Below are positions 11,001 through 22,791 of a stretch of DNA of 64,000 nt, one piece after another. The stretch's first letter is position 1; each line of letters starts with the position of its first letter. The DNA comes from Epinephelus fuscoguttatus (taxonomy: Eukaryota > Chordata > Actinopteri > Perciformes > Serranidae): positions 19,299,207 through 19,363,206 of the forward strand of contig NC_064769.1 in the NCBI RefSeq assembly GCF_011397635.1, in the 5' to 3' direction. The notes beneath the pieces are model-generated. The model saw only the letters and a program-made list of their open reading frames with translations, was not told the origin of the DNA and did not search any database. The position numbers were made by a program, and so were the translations under genes.

Positions 11001-14000
11001 CACAGCGGAGGAGGAGAGGCAGATGAAGAGAATGCTGCAGAGAGTGGACGTTCTGGCCAAGGTGAAGATAGGAAATCAAATAAACCAGAAGTGAATTGTG
11101 TTTGCTGAAGTGACGAATCTGTTTGTCTTGCAAATGAGAGCCAATGATTAGTGTCACTTATAGAGCTTGTAAACTGTAAATATTCTTTCCAGCATGCTGT
11201 GGAGAATGGAGTAAGGCTAATGGTGGACGCCGAGCAGACGTACTTCCAACCAGCTATCAGTCGTCTGACACTGGAAATGCAGAGGATATTCAACAGAGAA
11301 AAGCCAATCATTTTCAACACCTATCAGTGTTACCTCAAGGTAAGACCACAGTTTCTCATCACATCTATTCGTGACAATTTTTAGATCTACAAAATCCTTA
11401 CCTTATCCTTAGACATTAGGGATGGGAATTGATAACATTGTAGATTTTTTTTATTGATTCTGCTTATCAGTTTGATTCTTAATTGATTCCGGATCAACAC
11501 TCTGTGTGGAAAAAGTAGGCCTACACAGGTTTACAGCATCAGCGGCACCAGTGTGTCTGTCATCATCTAGCGTGGATGAGATAAGACAACATTCGTACAG
11601 CATTCATACATTCAGTGGCACTTTTCATGGAGTGCTGAACACATAGCATTCCTGGACTTTAATCCATGTCGCGTAGACAGATGTTTGAGCATGTTGCTGG
11701 TGTTTCCACCCTTTCTTGAAATTATAATTTGATTGACGTTATAAGCACTGTCGTCATCTCTCCACATAAAAAGAAGCCACGCTTTAGGCTGTGACTCCTT
11801 AACGTTGAAAGATACCAGCAGTCTAGACACAACGGTTTGGCGTCATTGTTTTACAGAGCACAACTATTGGAATAACATGCAGGCCCTGACAAAAGTAACA
11901 GATAAGCTCAGAGGCATGTGATGTCTATGTTTGTGAATGTGGAACCAGTTCTTGATGTCCATCCCTAGGAATCATCACAGCTGACTTCTGTACTCATAGA
12001 GGTACCCTGCACTGTAAGGATGATTTGAAATAGTGATATCCTTTTATGTTTTTTAATTCTCCTAGGAAGCCTATGACAATGTAACCGTGGATGTCGAGCT
12101 GTCGCGACGGGAGGGCTGGTACTTTGGTGCCAAACTGGTTCGTGGAGCCTACATGTACCAAGAGAGAGACAGGGCCAAAGAGATTGGCTACGAAGACCCA
12201 ATAAACCCAGACTATGAGAGCACCAACAGGATGTATCACAAGTGAGTTTTCAATTGTTATCAAGACCCTTGATGGCTTCGCTAGAACATGTCTAAATCCT
12301 AATCATCCGTCTTGTCGTTCATCCAGGTGTTTGGAGTATGTGCTGGAGGAGATCGAACACAGCAGGAAAGCAAATATCATGGTTGCGACTCACAACGAGG
12401 ACACGGTTAAATTCACCCTAGAAAAGTACGTATTATCTCAGGCCTGCATGACAACTTCAAACTTCCATTTGGCATGTACCATGGGCAAAGTGTTTGAACA
12501 CAAAAGCCTTAAACCTCTCATTTACGGATTAGGCTTAATGGTTTAAACCAATGCTCAGGATGTTGAGTTCAGTGAAACATATTCTTTGTTAACTTTCCAA
12601 ACCATTTAAAGGCTTTACAGAATGAGATTGTCACATGAAGGCTTGAATACCACTCTCCAGCTCTTATTATGTAACAGCTCTGTAATGTACTTTTTTCCCC
12701 TGTTTTTTCAGGATGAATGAAATGGGCCTGTCACCCACTGAGAATAAAGTTTACTTTGGACAGCTGCTCGGCATGTGTGACCAGATCAGCTTCCCACTAG
12801 GTATGTGGCCCTCCAGCTCTGATTCTAAAAGTACACAGCGAGTTATGGAATCACGGAGGCTTACATCACAGAGTCATGTGGTCAGAGAGGCTCCACTGAA
12901 ATGTAGTCCCTTTACACGTCAGCTTTTTGACACTCATACGGCCACTGACCTTACAGATATTCTGTCCAATCTATTGATATTTTGGGAGCAAACAACTCCA
13001 GGTTCTCAGTGTCCTTATTATCAAAGCTCAGCACGCTATCAGTCTGCATGGAAACACATCACCATGCAAAGGGTTAGAGGTACACATTCAAGAAAACAGT
13101 CAGTATACGTCTGTGCATAGCAGCTCTTTGTTTCTCTGTATAAAAACTCTCAACAGTCAGTCTAAATGTATTATGTAAGTGAGATACAGAAGACAAATAG
13201 GTAACATTTCAACCTCATGATTAAAATTGTTAATGCCATAGCAGCCTTAACCTTCCCTCCACTAGTGAGACATACTGGCTGGTTTGACCTTGTCATATCG
13301 CTTGATATGTAATATCAAAACCCTGTTTTTACCTATCAGTGTTATCTCAATACATTTAATCACCACAAGTACATTTTCAAATAAAGCAAATAATGTTTTA
13401 AAGGAACAGTGTGCAAGATGTCAGAAGATTTAGTGACATCTAGTGGTAAGGATTGCAGATTGCAGCCAGTTGAAACATTTCTTGATTAGAATTCTTTCAG
13501 TGTTGTTGCTGTTGTTCAGGAGGTTTTAACGTGAGCCTAATTATCTGCAGAGGTCTCTTCCTCTTCAAAACAAACAGACCAGGTGATTAAAACCAGTAAA
13601 AACACTGAATAAAGTAGTTTCATGTTAAAGAATAAGTGTTTTTCCAATGATCTCATTCCCGAGGGGCTGCTAACTATGGTGGCAAATGGCCCTATCTTGA
13701 GCCAGTATTTAGTTGTCCATTCTGGGCTTCTGTAGAAACATTTTGGTGCAACATGGTGGACTTAGTGGACAAGTACCCGCTGCCTATGTAGATATAAATG
13801 GCTCATTCTATGGTAACGAAAACACAACAAGTCTTATTTTCAGGTGATCATACACTAAAGAAAACATACTTATAATATTATATTCCATTTCTGACAGTAT
13901 ATCCCCCTAAATCCTACACAATGGACCTTTAATTTACAGGGTAAACACTGAGTCAGTTTTGACAGCAAGTGTCTTTGTAGCACGGTTAACTTTATGAACT

Positions 14001-14294
14001 CATGTCAGCTCAATGTGTATGTTGGACATACCAGCTAAACACATCACATGGAATGGAGATAGTGGATATTGATTCATGTTTTTCTGCTCTGTGTTGAAAT
14101 TAGGCCAAGCTGGTTTCCCAGTCTACAAGTACGTTCCATATGGCCCAGTCAATGAGGTCATTCCTTACCTGTCTCGCCGTGCTCAAGAGAACCGCGGCTT
14201 CATGAAAGGATCCCAGAGAGAGCGCAGCCTGCTGTGGACTGAGCTGAAACGCAGGATGCTGGGCGGACAGATTTTCTACAAGCCTGTCTACTGA
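5060..14294 (+). CDS. prodh: Proline dehydrogenase 1, mitochondrial (complete, 14 coding exons)
   Basis: FAD enzyme of the inner mitochondrial membrane that oxidises L-proline to pyrroline-5-carboxylate and passes electrons to the quinone pool. Exons: 5060-5398, 5608-5816, 8014-8048, 8917-9066, 9229-9293, 9624-9740, 9875-9954, 10092-10173, 10969-11061, 11193-11339, 12066-12241, 12327-12425, 12712-12800, 14104-14294. All junctions are GT-AG and the frame is unbroken: 1872 nt, 623 aa (human PRODH about 600). The N-terminus has Arg/Lys but no acid for about 38 residues, as in a matrix-targeting peptide. The beta/alpha-barrel signatures include GAKLVRGAY (460-468) and [13 protein letters not shown]. 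The C-terminal substrate/flavin segment contains YVPYGP and YLSRRAQEN (Arg585, Arg586). Exon 3 is a 35-nt microexon. PRODH2 (hydroxyproline dehydrogenase) is the alternative, but residue matches favour PRODH. Introns 2, 10 and 13 carry transposon remnants. Confidence 0.97.
7250..7790. repeat. Teleost interspersed repeat in prodh intron 2
   Basis: Starts AGGCAGCTTTATTTGTATAG and continues with CAATTCAAAGTGCTTTACAG, phrases I recognise from a very common teleost repeat. The middle is A/T-rich with (TAAA)n, and the end contains CAGAGGACCTGAGAGGTCTG. There is no transposase or RT frame. The family class is uncertain (probably the 3' part of a LINE, read antisense); boundaries are approximate. Confidence 0.6.
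11417..11967 (-). mobile_element. Degenerate hAT-type element with BED-finger remnant, prodh intron 10
   Basis: The ends form a short inverted repeat: TAGGGATGG at the left and CCATCCCTA at the right. On the minus strand a frame at 11612-11830 reads [17 protein letters not shown], the second half of a BED zinc finger (the H-x4-H pair is kept), which is typical of hAT transposases. The upstream cysteine pair expected of a BED finger is not present, so the domain is broken. No catalytic domain remains. I could not find a matching 8-bp target duplication. Confidence 0.65.
13402..13928. mobile_element. TTAA-flanked MITE in prodh intron 13
   Basis: Flanked by TTAA on both sides (13398-13401 and 13929-13932). 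Ends are AGGAACAGTGTGCAAG and, inverted, AGGTCCATTGTGTAGGATTT, matching the copies at 27477 and 56048. The inner part carries GTCCATTCTGGGCTTCTGTA, shared with the 27477 copy. It has no coding capacity. TTAA targeting fits a piggyBac-type element. Most divergent of the three copies at its ends. Confidence 0.8.
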
Positions 14295-15685
14295 GGCACA
14301 GGACCACAACATACTAAGTGCGGTACATCTGTAATCATTCCACCATCTTAACCAGCTAACTGCTCCCTGTAGAGGAAGATTCATGTCCTTCCTTGGCTTG
14401 TTAGGCTGCACAATATGGAGGAAGGTTTTGCCATTTCACTGACAGATATTTTATGTGTTGTATGGTTTGCAATGTTCATTTTAGCAGTATATTTAATACA
14501 GGAGTCTTTAAAACATCACCACAGTGTTACATTGTGGAGATGTTTGTGCTGCTGCGTTAAGAAGAGCTGATTTAGTTTTTTGTCTGAATCATAAGTTGTT
14601 TATTTAACTCATCAGAATCAACACATTTACTCCTTTTTTAAAGAACTTTTGCAAATATTTGTGCTGCTAAACACTGATCCTTTCTGACATATAGCATGGA
14701 ATTATTCAGTAGAGGCTAAGAAAAGTTTATGTGTATATATGGTTACCAAAGGTGGCTTACTTGTATATAAATATAGAGCATTTGCCCTGTGCTTTGTCAT
14801 GGTACGTTTTGTCCAGTGTTAACTTTTATGTAACTGTCACTTAAAGTGCCTCATGATTGTTTTCATAAGATTAACTGGAAGCAATCAGCGACTGTACAAC
14901 TTTGTTTGTTTATGTACACTCCTCTGACGCCTGCACGTTGATGTTCCTAAGGGTAAGAGCACATGAAATGTTAAGTTTTACAAAATGTAACACACAGTTT
15001 CTAATTGTAAACTGTTAAGGTTAATGTTTTGTGGATGTGTGGAAATGAGCCAGCCACCTGTGACGTGGAAATGACTGTTTGCAGTACCAAATGCTCATTT
15101 TGCCTCCGACAAAACAAACTCCATTTACTGTCTACTGAGCGGTACGAGGCTAAAGAGTGACTCAGTATGATCCATTTCAGTGGATCATTCACGTCTAGTG
15201 TGCTCTTATACTTGACAAGTGCCAGATGGCCCCGACGACATAATTGTCCGAAATAAAGAGCATCTCCTGCTCGTCAAACAGAGGCAGATGTTCAAATCAG
15301 AAAACCAGGAACTGTTACGCCCCGTGTGCCAAAATGTTCCAAAAACATGCTGCGGTTACTGCTGTGAATTTCAAGGAAAACTGCCCCCAAGTATTCTGAG
15401 AACACCTGCGCTGTTGCATAAGCTGCACTGGAGGAGAAGTGGCCTGTGAGGTTAATTTGTTTTGGTAGGGAAGATTTCAGAAATACTGGTTGTGTCAGTA
15501 TCTGTGGTTTCAGTGCTGCCCAGTGGAGTCCTCCTCAAAACCTGAAAGGTTTTAGAATGAATGTATTATAAATTGATGTTTGAATTGAAGTTGTTTTCTG
15601 AGGACTGGAAATTAATACTGTAAAATGTTCTTACACCTTTGTAAAAGGCATTGAACTAAAACAATGAATCCTTTTTGTAAAGTTA

Positions 15686-15691
15686 AATAAA
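15686..15691 (+). terminator. Proximal poly(A) signal, prodh
   Basis: AATAAA about 1.4 kb after the stop codon, followed by GT-rich sequence (GGGTGTTTTGG). Confidence 0.55.
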
Positions 15692-16074
15692 ATATACAGG
15701 GTGTTTTGGGACATGACAAAAGTCAGTAGTCTTAAAGTAGGTCTGTGTTGCCATTGTGACATAATTTCTAATGCTTGTATTTCACCCTACAGCAGTGTTG
15801 CCATGAGAATTTGACATAAAGCCATAAAAACATGAAGTCAAGTCAAATTTTAACACCATCAGAATAATCAAGTTGCCCTTATGGTGTGGATGGTTGAGTT
15901 TTTGAATGGTAACCTGGTAACACTGGGTCATTTGAAGTATTTTTTATAGAAATACTGGTTTTATTTGAGTGCATTTCATGTTGTTTTTCTTTTTAGTTTT
16001 TCTCCATCATCACGGCTGTATTACTATACCACATTTTGTACAGTTGTAATATACATGTAATTTTTGATTAACAC

Positions 16075-16080
16075 AATAAA
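16075..16080 (+). terminator. Distal poly(A) signal, prodh
   Basis: AATAAA about 1.8 kb after the stop, followed by GTGTTGG near 16102. Confidence 0.5.
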
Positions 16081-16100
16081 ATACGGTTGACATTAAAAGC

Positions 16101-17559
16101 ACGTGTTGGAAGTTAATTTGAACAGCACTGAGCTGTAAATATGTTAAGTTTTTGTTCATATAAACACAAGAAATTTGTGCTCTAGAAAAGGATCAGCACT
16201 CAGTGAATAACCTCCTAAGCCCTATGATAAGCTATTATTGGCAAGGCTTAACTATATAGACCAGTGAGCAGTGATAACTAACACGTCTTTGGGGTCATCA
16301 GGTGGGAACCTCCTTTCACCAGTGTTTCGTCTAGTTGGTCCCACGACACCTCCAGGAGGCTAGACAGTGATCTCTGGCGTCCCAGAGACACTCCCCTAAT
16401 GCCAGGTCTCACTGCTCCCCGCACTGACCCAACAACCTCCTTTACCTTACTTAAACATGGCTTTCTCAGCCCAAACAGCACTGCCACCTCCAACAAACCC
16501 AGGCTCCGTTGATGCGAACTCCAGGTAGCGACCGTGCCGATACTACCTTTCCTAGCACATTCACCATACTCTTTTTCACATGCTACATATCACAACTACA
16601 ATATAAGCTAAAGTTAAAGGAGATAGAGAAGATAAACTCACAGGCTTTCTCAGCCCAAACAGCACTGCCACCTTCAACAAACCCAGGCTCCGTTGATGCG
16701 AGCTCCAGGTAGTGACCGTGCACATTCACCATACCCTATTTCAAGTTAAAGTTAAACTGTTGGGGAGAATTTGTGGAGTTGGAAAACTCAGAGGTTGCAT
16801 ACAAGAGATAATATAATAATTCATTCTTCCTGCGAAGGGGAAATTTGCTACATTACAGCAGCAACGAGATTGAGAGTGCAAACAGGAAGCATCGGTAGAA
16901 AAAATACAAAGCAATATATAAGCACATAAAATAAGTTAACTATACAAAAATGAGCAATATGATAAGGAGGCATCAAAAAGCAGAATATAATAAAGAAACA
17001 GACTGAATGGCTGATTTTACATTATTGACCAATGGAAGTATAGATATTGCAGTTTAACAACACTGATATTGCACCTGAGTGATTGATTGTGAGCAGTAAA
17101 AAAATAAAAGCAAGATACAATGTTAAATAGACCAGCTGAGTGGCAGAATTTACATTATTGCATTTATCAAGTGTAGATATCTCACAGTAAATACAGATAC
17201 AGATATTGTACATGAGTGATGATTGAATATTGATGATACAGTATTTTATTTAAGACAGTCTTTGCTGCTTTAAAGTTTTACAACTCCATCCGCTGCCCTA
17301 ACTATAGTACCCCAGACTGGATCAACACAACCCTTATCTTCATTCGTAGTGACATAGCTGTGGTTGTCGATCAGGGTTGATAAAGCCCTGATCTAACAGG
17401 TAAAACATAAAGGCCTACTTCAATTCTTTAAGCAGATTTGTCACGCAACTATCTGTCATGGTTACAACAGTTGTGTAGAGATGTAGCATTCAGCAGACGC
17501 CTATTTTACACACCAATTCAGCCTCTGTGGGAGGAGAGTTTACATCTGACTTCTTTCAG
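16101..17559. other. Intergenic region between prodh and gal3st1
   Basis: No gene recognised. It holds a short direct duplication (16459-16537 / 16643-16721). Then comes AT-rich sequence (about 16800-17250) in which phrases such as GATATTGCACCTGAG, GATATTGTACATGAG and TACATTATTG recur, resembling a decayed LINE 3' region. Confidence 0.5.
16459..16721. repeat. Direct duplication of a 79-bp segment
   Basis: 16459-16537 and 16643-16721 align without gaps, offset 184 bp, with only a few differences. Both open GGCTTTCTCAGCCCAAACAG. The interval between them is AT-rich. The origin is not recognised. Confidence 0.85.
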
Positions 17560-17677
17560 CCCTCACAGCCAATGAGATATGGCTTCAGGTGTGTGTCCAG
17601 TACTCCGAACAATAGAGGGTTCTCTTTCACCTGGTCGCAAAGCCTCATAACGACACTTCTGATGCTGTCATCTGCAG
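17560..17677 (+). promoter_or_regulatory. Candidate gal3st1 promoter / 5' UTR exon
   Basis: A CCAAT box (17569-17573) lies about 100 bp before a donor-like ATCTGCAG|GTAAAT at 17677/17678, which would splice to the acceptor at 19091 before the gal3st1 ATG. This is position-based inference. Alternative 5' exons are possible, since another donor-like site (AAGGTAAGT) lies near 18155. Confidence 0.35.
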
Positions 17678-18544
17678 GTAAATAACGCTCTTTGCTCGTT
17701 TGTCTTCCACACATATGTTCACGTGTTGTATCTGTGATTTGGCATGTCGTTTATACCCAGGCTGTTTTGATAATCACAAGGAGCTTAAATTTTCTTAATG
17801 GGTCATAAGAATTGTTATTTCAAGTTAAAGTTCAAGTTAAGTTTCATGTTGTATATTATTTAATCAATTTGTCTTTTATAACTGCGGCTGCTCTGTGAGA
17901 CGTACGTACAACTCTCATCAAATGTAACAAATCGACTACATATATGACTGTCAGCTTTATCAGAAGTCAGAGCTGGAATGCAAACTGACGCACATTGTCC
18001 ACATGACATAAAGCATGAGCATATGTCTAGTATCAAACATTTGATATTTAGCCATTTGCACTATGAGCACTATGCTGTTTTATGGTGCTTGTGTCTCAGC
18101 TGTGTTTTGCATGTGCCTCTTTTGTGTTTCTATTTCTGCTATTTCTGCTGTGAAGGTAAGTTAAGCACCCTAAACATGTTTATGGTGTAAACATGGGGGC
18201 CGTGGTTTTATCTGACAGAAAGAATGATGCAGCAGTTTTCTTGCTTATCTGTTATCTCCTCTTTTCTCATTCTACCGTTTATCATGTAGATTTTCTTTTA
18301 AACTCATCTGTGGAAAACATTAAATTCAAATGGGTCAGGTGCGCTTTCTGTAAATATATACATAATAATGACTCGGCTGTATTGGGGGATGAGGTGAGGT
18401 AAGGGGGTAATTAGGTGGCCCGTGTGCAAGGATTGCTGCAGGGAATTACTACTGTTTATGAGCTTTGTGTAGCTGCTCATTGAGTGTGTGAGAACACAAC
18501 AGTTACACAGCAAAATCAAGCAAGGTGTGCAGGAGTGTAACTTA

Positions 18545-18588
18545 TGTGTGTGTGTGTGTGTGGGGTGGGGGGGGTGGGGTGGGGGGGG
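18545..18588 (+). repeat. (TG)n followed by a G-rich tract
   Basis: A short TG run passes directly into several runs of four to eight G separated by single T. On paper this satisfies a G-quadruplex pattern. It lies in the presumed 5' intron of gal3st1. Confidence 0.9.
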
Positions 18589-18800
18589 CACACTTTTTGA
18601 GAAGGCAGTATTGGGATCTAATGTCACATAAACACACAGCACCCGCTCAAGCTCCCAGTCCCCCATCCAAATCCCCCTTCCCTCTCCTCTCGTGCTCACT
18701 CAAAGCGATTCTGCAGCCAGAAGCTCAGTAGAAACATTACCAATGTCCAAGTGGCTGCGGCTCAAGAGGCAGAGCAGGCTGTCCAGTACTCAGAATATCA

Positions 18801-18983
18801 GTATTTCAGTCCCTGGCTCCTCCAGCCTACGCGTCAAAGTTATCTTGGACAAGATACTGAACTCCAAACTGAGTGTGTGAGAATGTTTTTGGCCCCTTGT
18901 AGCCTCGGCCTTGTGAATGTGTTAATGTTGCATGTAATGTAGAAGCACTTTGAGGGATGGGAAGCCTAGAGAGGTGCTAGCCA
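18801..18983 (+). mobile_element. Degenerate tRNA-derived SINE fragment
   Basis: Contains CAGTCCCTGGCTCCTCCAGC (a decayed B-box region), then GACAAGATACTGAACTCCAA and, near the end, AAGCACTTTGAG, in the order found in a common teleost SINE family. The head is missing or unrecognisable. Family recognition is from memory; boundaries are approximate. Confidence 0.6.
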
Positions 18984-19109
18984 CATGCAAACCCCTAGCT
19001 AATGTTACGTTATGAATAAAAGATCATGTTGGAACATCGATACCGCTTTGTAAATGTCTTCACTGTCTTGTCTTTTTAATGTCATTTTCAGGCTCCTGTT
19101 TTGGTGTTA

Positions 19110-20463
19110 ATGATGTCTGGTATCAAAAGAAAGAAGTGTACACTTTTAACATGGAGGACAGTTCTCTGGGTCTTATTGACCAACATCATGCTGCTGCTGT
19201 ATTGCCTGACGAACACAACCCAAGTAAAGATCAGGTAAAGATTGAAAAAGACAGCATTATTTTATTGTGTAAAGTCTGTTATGTGTTTGCTGATCCATAT
19301 GTTTTATTCACAGGGGCTCAAAACAAGACACGTGTCCTCTCAGTATGGCCAAATTTTTAAAGAAAAATGTGAGCACACCTTCTCAGAGCAGAGAAGCGTG
19401 CTCCCCCGCATTCAACATCATGTTCATGAAGACCCATAAAACTGCCAGCAGCACCATACTCAACATCCTCTTCAGATTTGGAGAAAAGCACAAACTTAAA
19501 TTCGCCTTCCCCGATGGGCGCAACGACTTCTTCTACCCGTCGCCTTTCCTGTGCTCCCAGGTGAAGGACTACAGGCCTGGAGACTGTTTCAACATTGTTT
19601 GTAACCACATGCGCTTCGACCATCAGGAAGTAGCCAAGCTCCTGCCTTCAGACGCTGTGTACATCACCATCCTACGTGACCCAGTGGATCTCTTTGAGTC
19701 GTCCTTCCACTATTATCACAGAGCGGTTCCTCTCACGTGGAGGATCAATGGAGAGAACAAACTGGCGGAGTTTCTAAACAGTCCTCAGACCTTCTACAGC
19801 CCAGAGGCCTTTAACTCATTCTACCTTAAAAATCTGCTCTCTTTTGACTTTGGTTTTGATAACAATCTGGAGGCTGATGATCCTCGTGTAATGAGGAATA
19901 TTCATAACTTATCGAAACTTATTGATCTGGTTCTCGTAGCAGAATATTTCGAGGAGTCTCTTATCCTGCTTAAGGAGACACTGTGTTGGACCATGGAGGA
20001 CATACTATACTTTAAACTCAATGCTCGCAGGAGCTCATCTGTATCTCGTCTTACCTCTGAGCTGAGAGCCAAAGCTTTACAGTGGAACGGAGCTGACTGG
20101 AGACTCTATCAGCACTTTAATGCTACCTTCTGGGCCAGAGTGGAGGCGTACGGGAGAGACAGAATGGAACAGGAGGTAAACGAGCTGAGGAGACGAAACA
20201 CTGAGATGAGGGCCATCTGTATCGAGGATGGAGGTGCAGTTGAAGCCCAGAACATTCAGGACAGACGCTTCCTGCCCTGGCAGCCAGTTGGAGAGTCTTC
20301 AATTCTCGGATATAATGTGAAGAAAAATATTGATTCGAGATTCAGGACAATCTGTGAAAAAATGCTCACACCTGAAATACAGTACTTGTCAGAGCTGGGC
20401 GTGAACCTGTGGCTTACTAGACTGTGGGGTTGGTTTAAGGATACTGTTTTTAGTTTGACTTGA
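19110..20463 (+). CDS. gal3st1: Galactosylceramide sulfotransferase (complete, 2 coding exons)
   Basis: Golgi type II enzyme that moves sulfate from PAPS to the 3-OH of galactose on galactosylceramide, making sulfatide for myelin and other membranes. Exons 19110-19234 and 19314-20463 join in frame (1275 nt, 424 aa; human GAL3ST1 423 aa). The start MMSGIKRKK gives a basic cytoplasmic tail, followed by a signal anchor at about residues 17-33. The 5'-phosphosulfate loop KTHKTASST lies at 81-89, preceded by a run typical of this family; the 3'-phosphate site begins at RDP (163-165) with serines at 171-172. HNLS and FNAT are N-glycosylation sequons. The C-terminal TPEIQYL and LWLTRLW also match GAL3ST1. 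GAL3ST2-4 are paralogues, but match length and C-terminus favour GAL3ST1. Without the short exon the frame would lack its membrane anchor. The acceptor at 19091 implies an upstream non-coding exon. Confidence 0.95.
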
Positions 20464-22040
20464 ATTATGACATTTACAGTGAAAACATTGTAATTTATCC
20501 TACAACATGTGTGTTTTTCAGTTTTCTTCTGAACAATGCATCCATAACGTTACTTCAGATGTGTCACCTAGAAGCTTTATTACCCTTCGGCACCTCAGAC
20601 ACCTCCATTCAAAACATCTTGGTCATAATTGCTCCTCACAGTTTGTTGTATCTTTCATCATTGTACACTCCATAAAGATAATGTGTTTACACTCTTTTAA
20701 AACTGGCATGAAGAGTAAACAGTAAGACTCCCCTATGCACCTAAGTTGTAAAAGTCTGCAGCTGATTCTCGCCTCCATGGTAAGGTTTACATAGTTACTG
20801 CTCCAGCAATGTTGCGCAAAGTTTATTTGCTTGATTTTCCGCTGCAAGAACAAATGTTTCCTCGCCCTGGTGCAAATTTTCCATTGAACCCACAGGAATG
20901 AAATCAGGGCGTGCCATCTATATTGTTGAGAGTGGTTCTTGTAATTCAGTGGGACGGGCAATGCTAGTGTGCCCCCTGGAGGCCTGAGGCTCAGGTGCAG
21001 TTTTATGCAATGAATTTGAATGGCTGTGGCCTTGCCTGACCCTGTCAGTCCAGTTTACATGTCTTCATCATCAGCAGTAATGATGGTTTGACATGGCAAA
21101 ACTTTTTTTATGTGGGTACATTTTAATTTCAATTTAGGCATAAACCAGTGATAAGTGTCATGATTTTTTTGGTAAAAGGGTGGCAGCTACTTTTTGCTAG
21201 TTTGGCCAGGCCAGTATAAGCTATACTTTTGACTGATAGCCTTAGATTTCCAACACCATCTTATACCTTGACCTGCAGGTTAATCTGAATGAGCTTCATC
21301 ATGTCATGCCAAAGGAAAAGTTGAGTTTAACAATTTAATTTTCTTTTCATTGCAATATTTGTGGTGCATATAGACATTTTTATAACACATCTCTAATGAA
21401 GATTGTCTTCCCATACAAATATAAAATGTCACCCTTGAGCTTAAGATTCCGTATTATGTATGTACTTGAAGCTAATACAGCAGGCACATCTAACTGCAGA
21501 GACCTTATGTACAGTATTGTGTGCACAAGGAATCATTGTTAAGGCTCATACACTGATTACTGGTATCACTGAAATCTGTCAGCCTGGTTGTCCTGCTTTT
21601 TTTTTTGTAAATGATTTTTGTTGTAAACTTGCTTGGAAATATGCTATGTAAACAAAGGGTGTATTTGTAACTATTATATTATTTTTACTTATTTATCATA
21701 TGTAGGCTTACTTTTTTTGGTTGTAATATAGTACATGTGGAAACAATGAGCACTTGTCTGTCCTCACACCATTCTGTGGCATTTTTGTCTCAGAATCTGG
21801 CCGTGGCCTTTGCTGCTTCTTAAATGTTCCTTTTTTGTTTTTACCATCTATAGCCTCTAAATAATGTCCCTTTTCATTCAGGTGATTTTTGTACAGAACA
21901 TGTACTTGTATGTATGCGGCCCATTGTGATAAATGCCATGTAACTTGATTTTTTGAAGTCTCCACCTTGTGTTACGTGTTCATTTTCTTGGTGAAAAATA
22001 TTGCAAGGTTGTTAATGACAGTGACAAATAAAGCATGATT
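20464..22040 (+). other. gal3st1 3' UTR
   Basis: Non-coding, T-rich sequence from the stop to a canonical AATAAA. No repeat or gene was recognised; small frames here are chance. Confidence 0.55.
22027..22032 (+). terminator. Poly(A) signal, gal3st1
   Basis: AATAAA about 1.56 kb after the stop, followed by TTTTGTGG. It is the last canonical signal before the convergent gene uqcr10. Confidence 0.55.
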
Positions 22041-22509
22041 TTGTGGTTTAAAGACACAGCTACAGCAATTTGGAAATACATAATGGTTAAATAGCGAACA
22101 CAAAGTGATGCTTTCATTGGAATACAATTTTTTTGTCTGCCCACTTGGACATTTAAATTCCCTCTGAGCTCAGATACCATGCTGTCATAACACTGCAATT
22201 TTGAAATGACATAATAAAAGGTACATAAAAACCTAAAAACAGCCACAGACCTATGAAAAGGACTGCAAGTACCCATCCACTGTATATTTTGAAAAAGCTT
22301 GCACACATGCAGTTCAATGGAAACATCTAGAGAAGGGCTGCATTATGCAAAAGGTGTATAGTGTGTGTGTTCTGATGAAAATACCACTAAAATTAAAGTA
22401 TTACCAAAAATCAAGTAAAATGCGTTGACAATCCTTACACTGACACATGCATGTCATATACAATATGATAAATCAAAACATGGCAAGATCTTTACGACAT
22501 TAACATATG

Positions 22510-22515
22510 TTTAAT
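22510..22515 (-). terminator. Candidate poly(A) signal, uqcr10
   Basis: ATTAAA on the minus strand about 280 bp after the uqcr10 stop. No AATAAA was seen between the stop and here, so this variant is the best candidate. Confidence 0.4.
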
Positions 22516-22791
22516 TTAACCATTTACAATCTTTGAGGGGAACAAAGGCTTTAAAAACAACAACAGGAAGGGTTAGAGGACGAGGTGACAGGAACCACTG
22601 CTCCATCTTCATGGTGGTCTGGACAGTCAGTCAGCTCCCACAGGTCCTCCAGTTGCCGCTGCCAGCCTGGGCATGACTATGAGCACATTGTCCATGTTGA
22701 CTGATGCTTGTTTCAGGTGTGGAGTCCAGAAGAATGGATCAGGGAAGTGTGTCAACAGTTGCACTTTAGCCTTAGGTAAACCCGCGGCGTC

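Larger units (their letters stand above)
14295..16100 (+). other. prodh 3' UTR and downstream region
   Basis: AT-rich non-coding sequence after the prodh stop, with two canonical poly(A) signals that would give 3' UTRs of about 1.4 and 1.8 kb. I see no other gene. Confidence 0.6.

Noticed and set aside
19345-20463. gal3st1 starting at the internal ATG (MAKFLKK)
   Set aside because: This would lose the membrane anchor; a spliced upstream exon supplies it with matching phase and gives 424 aa.
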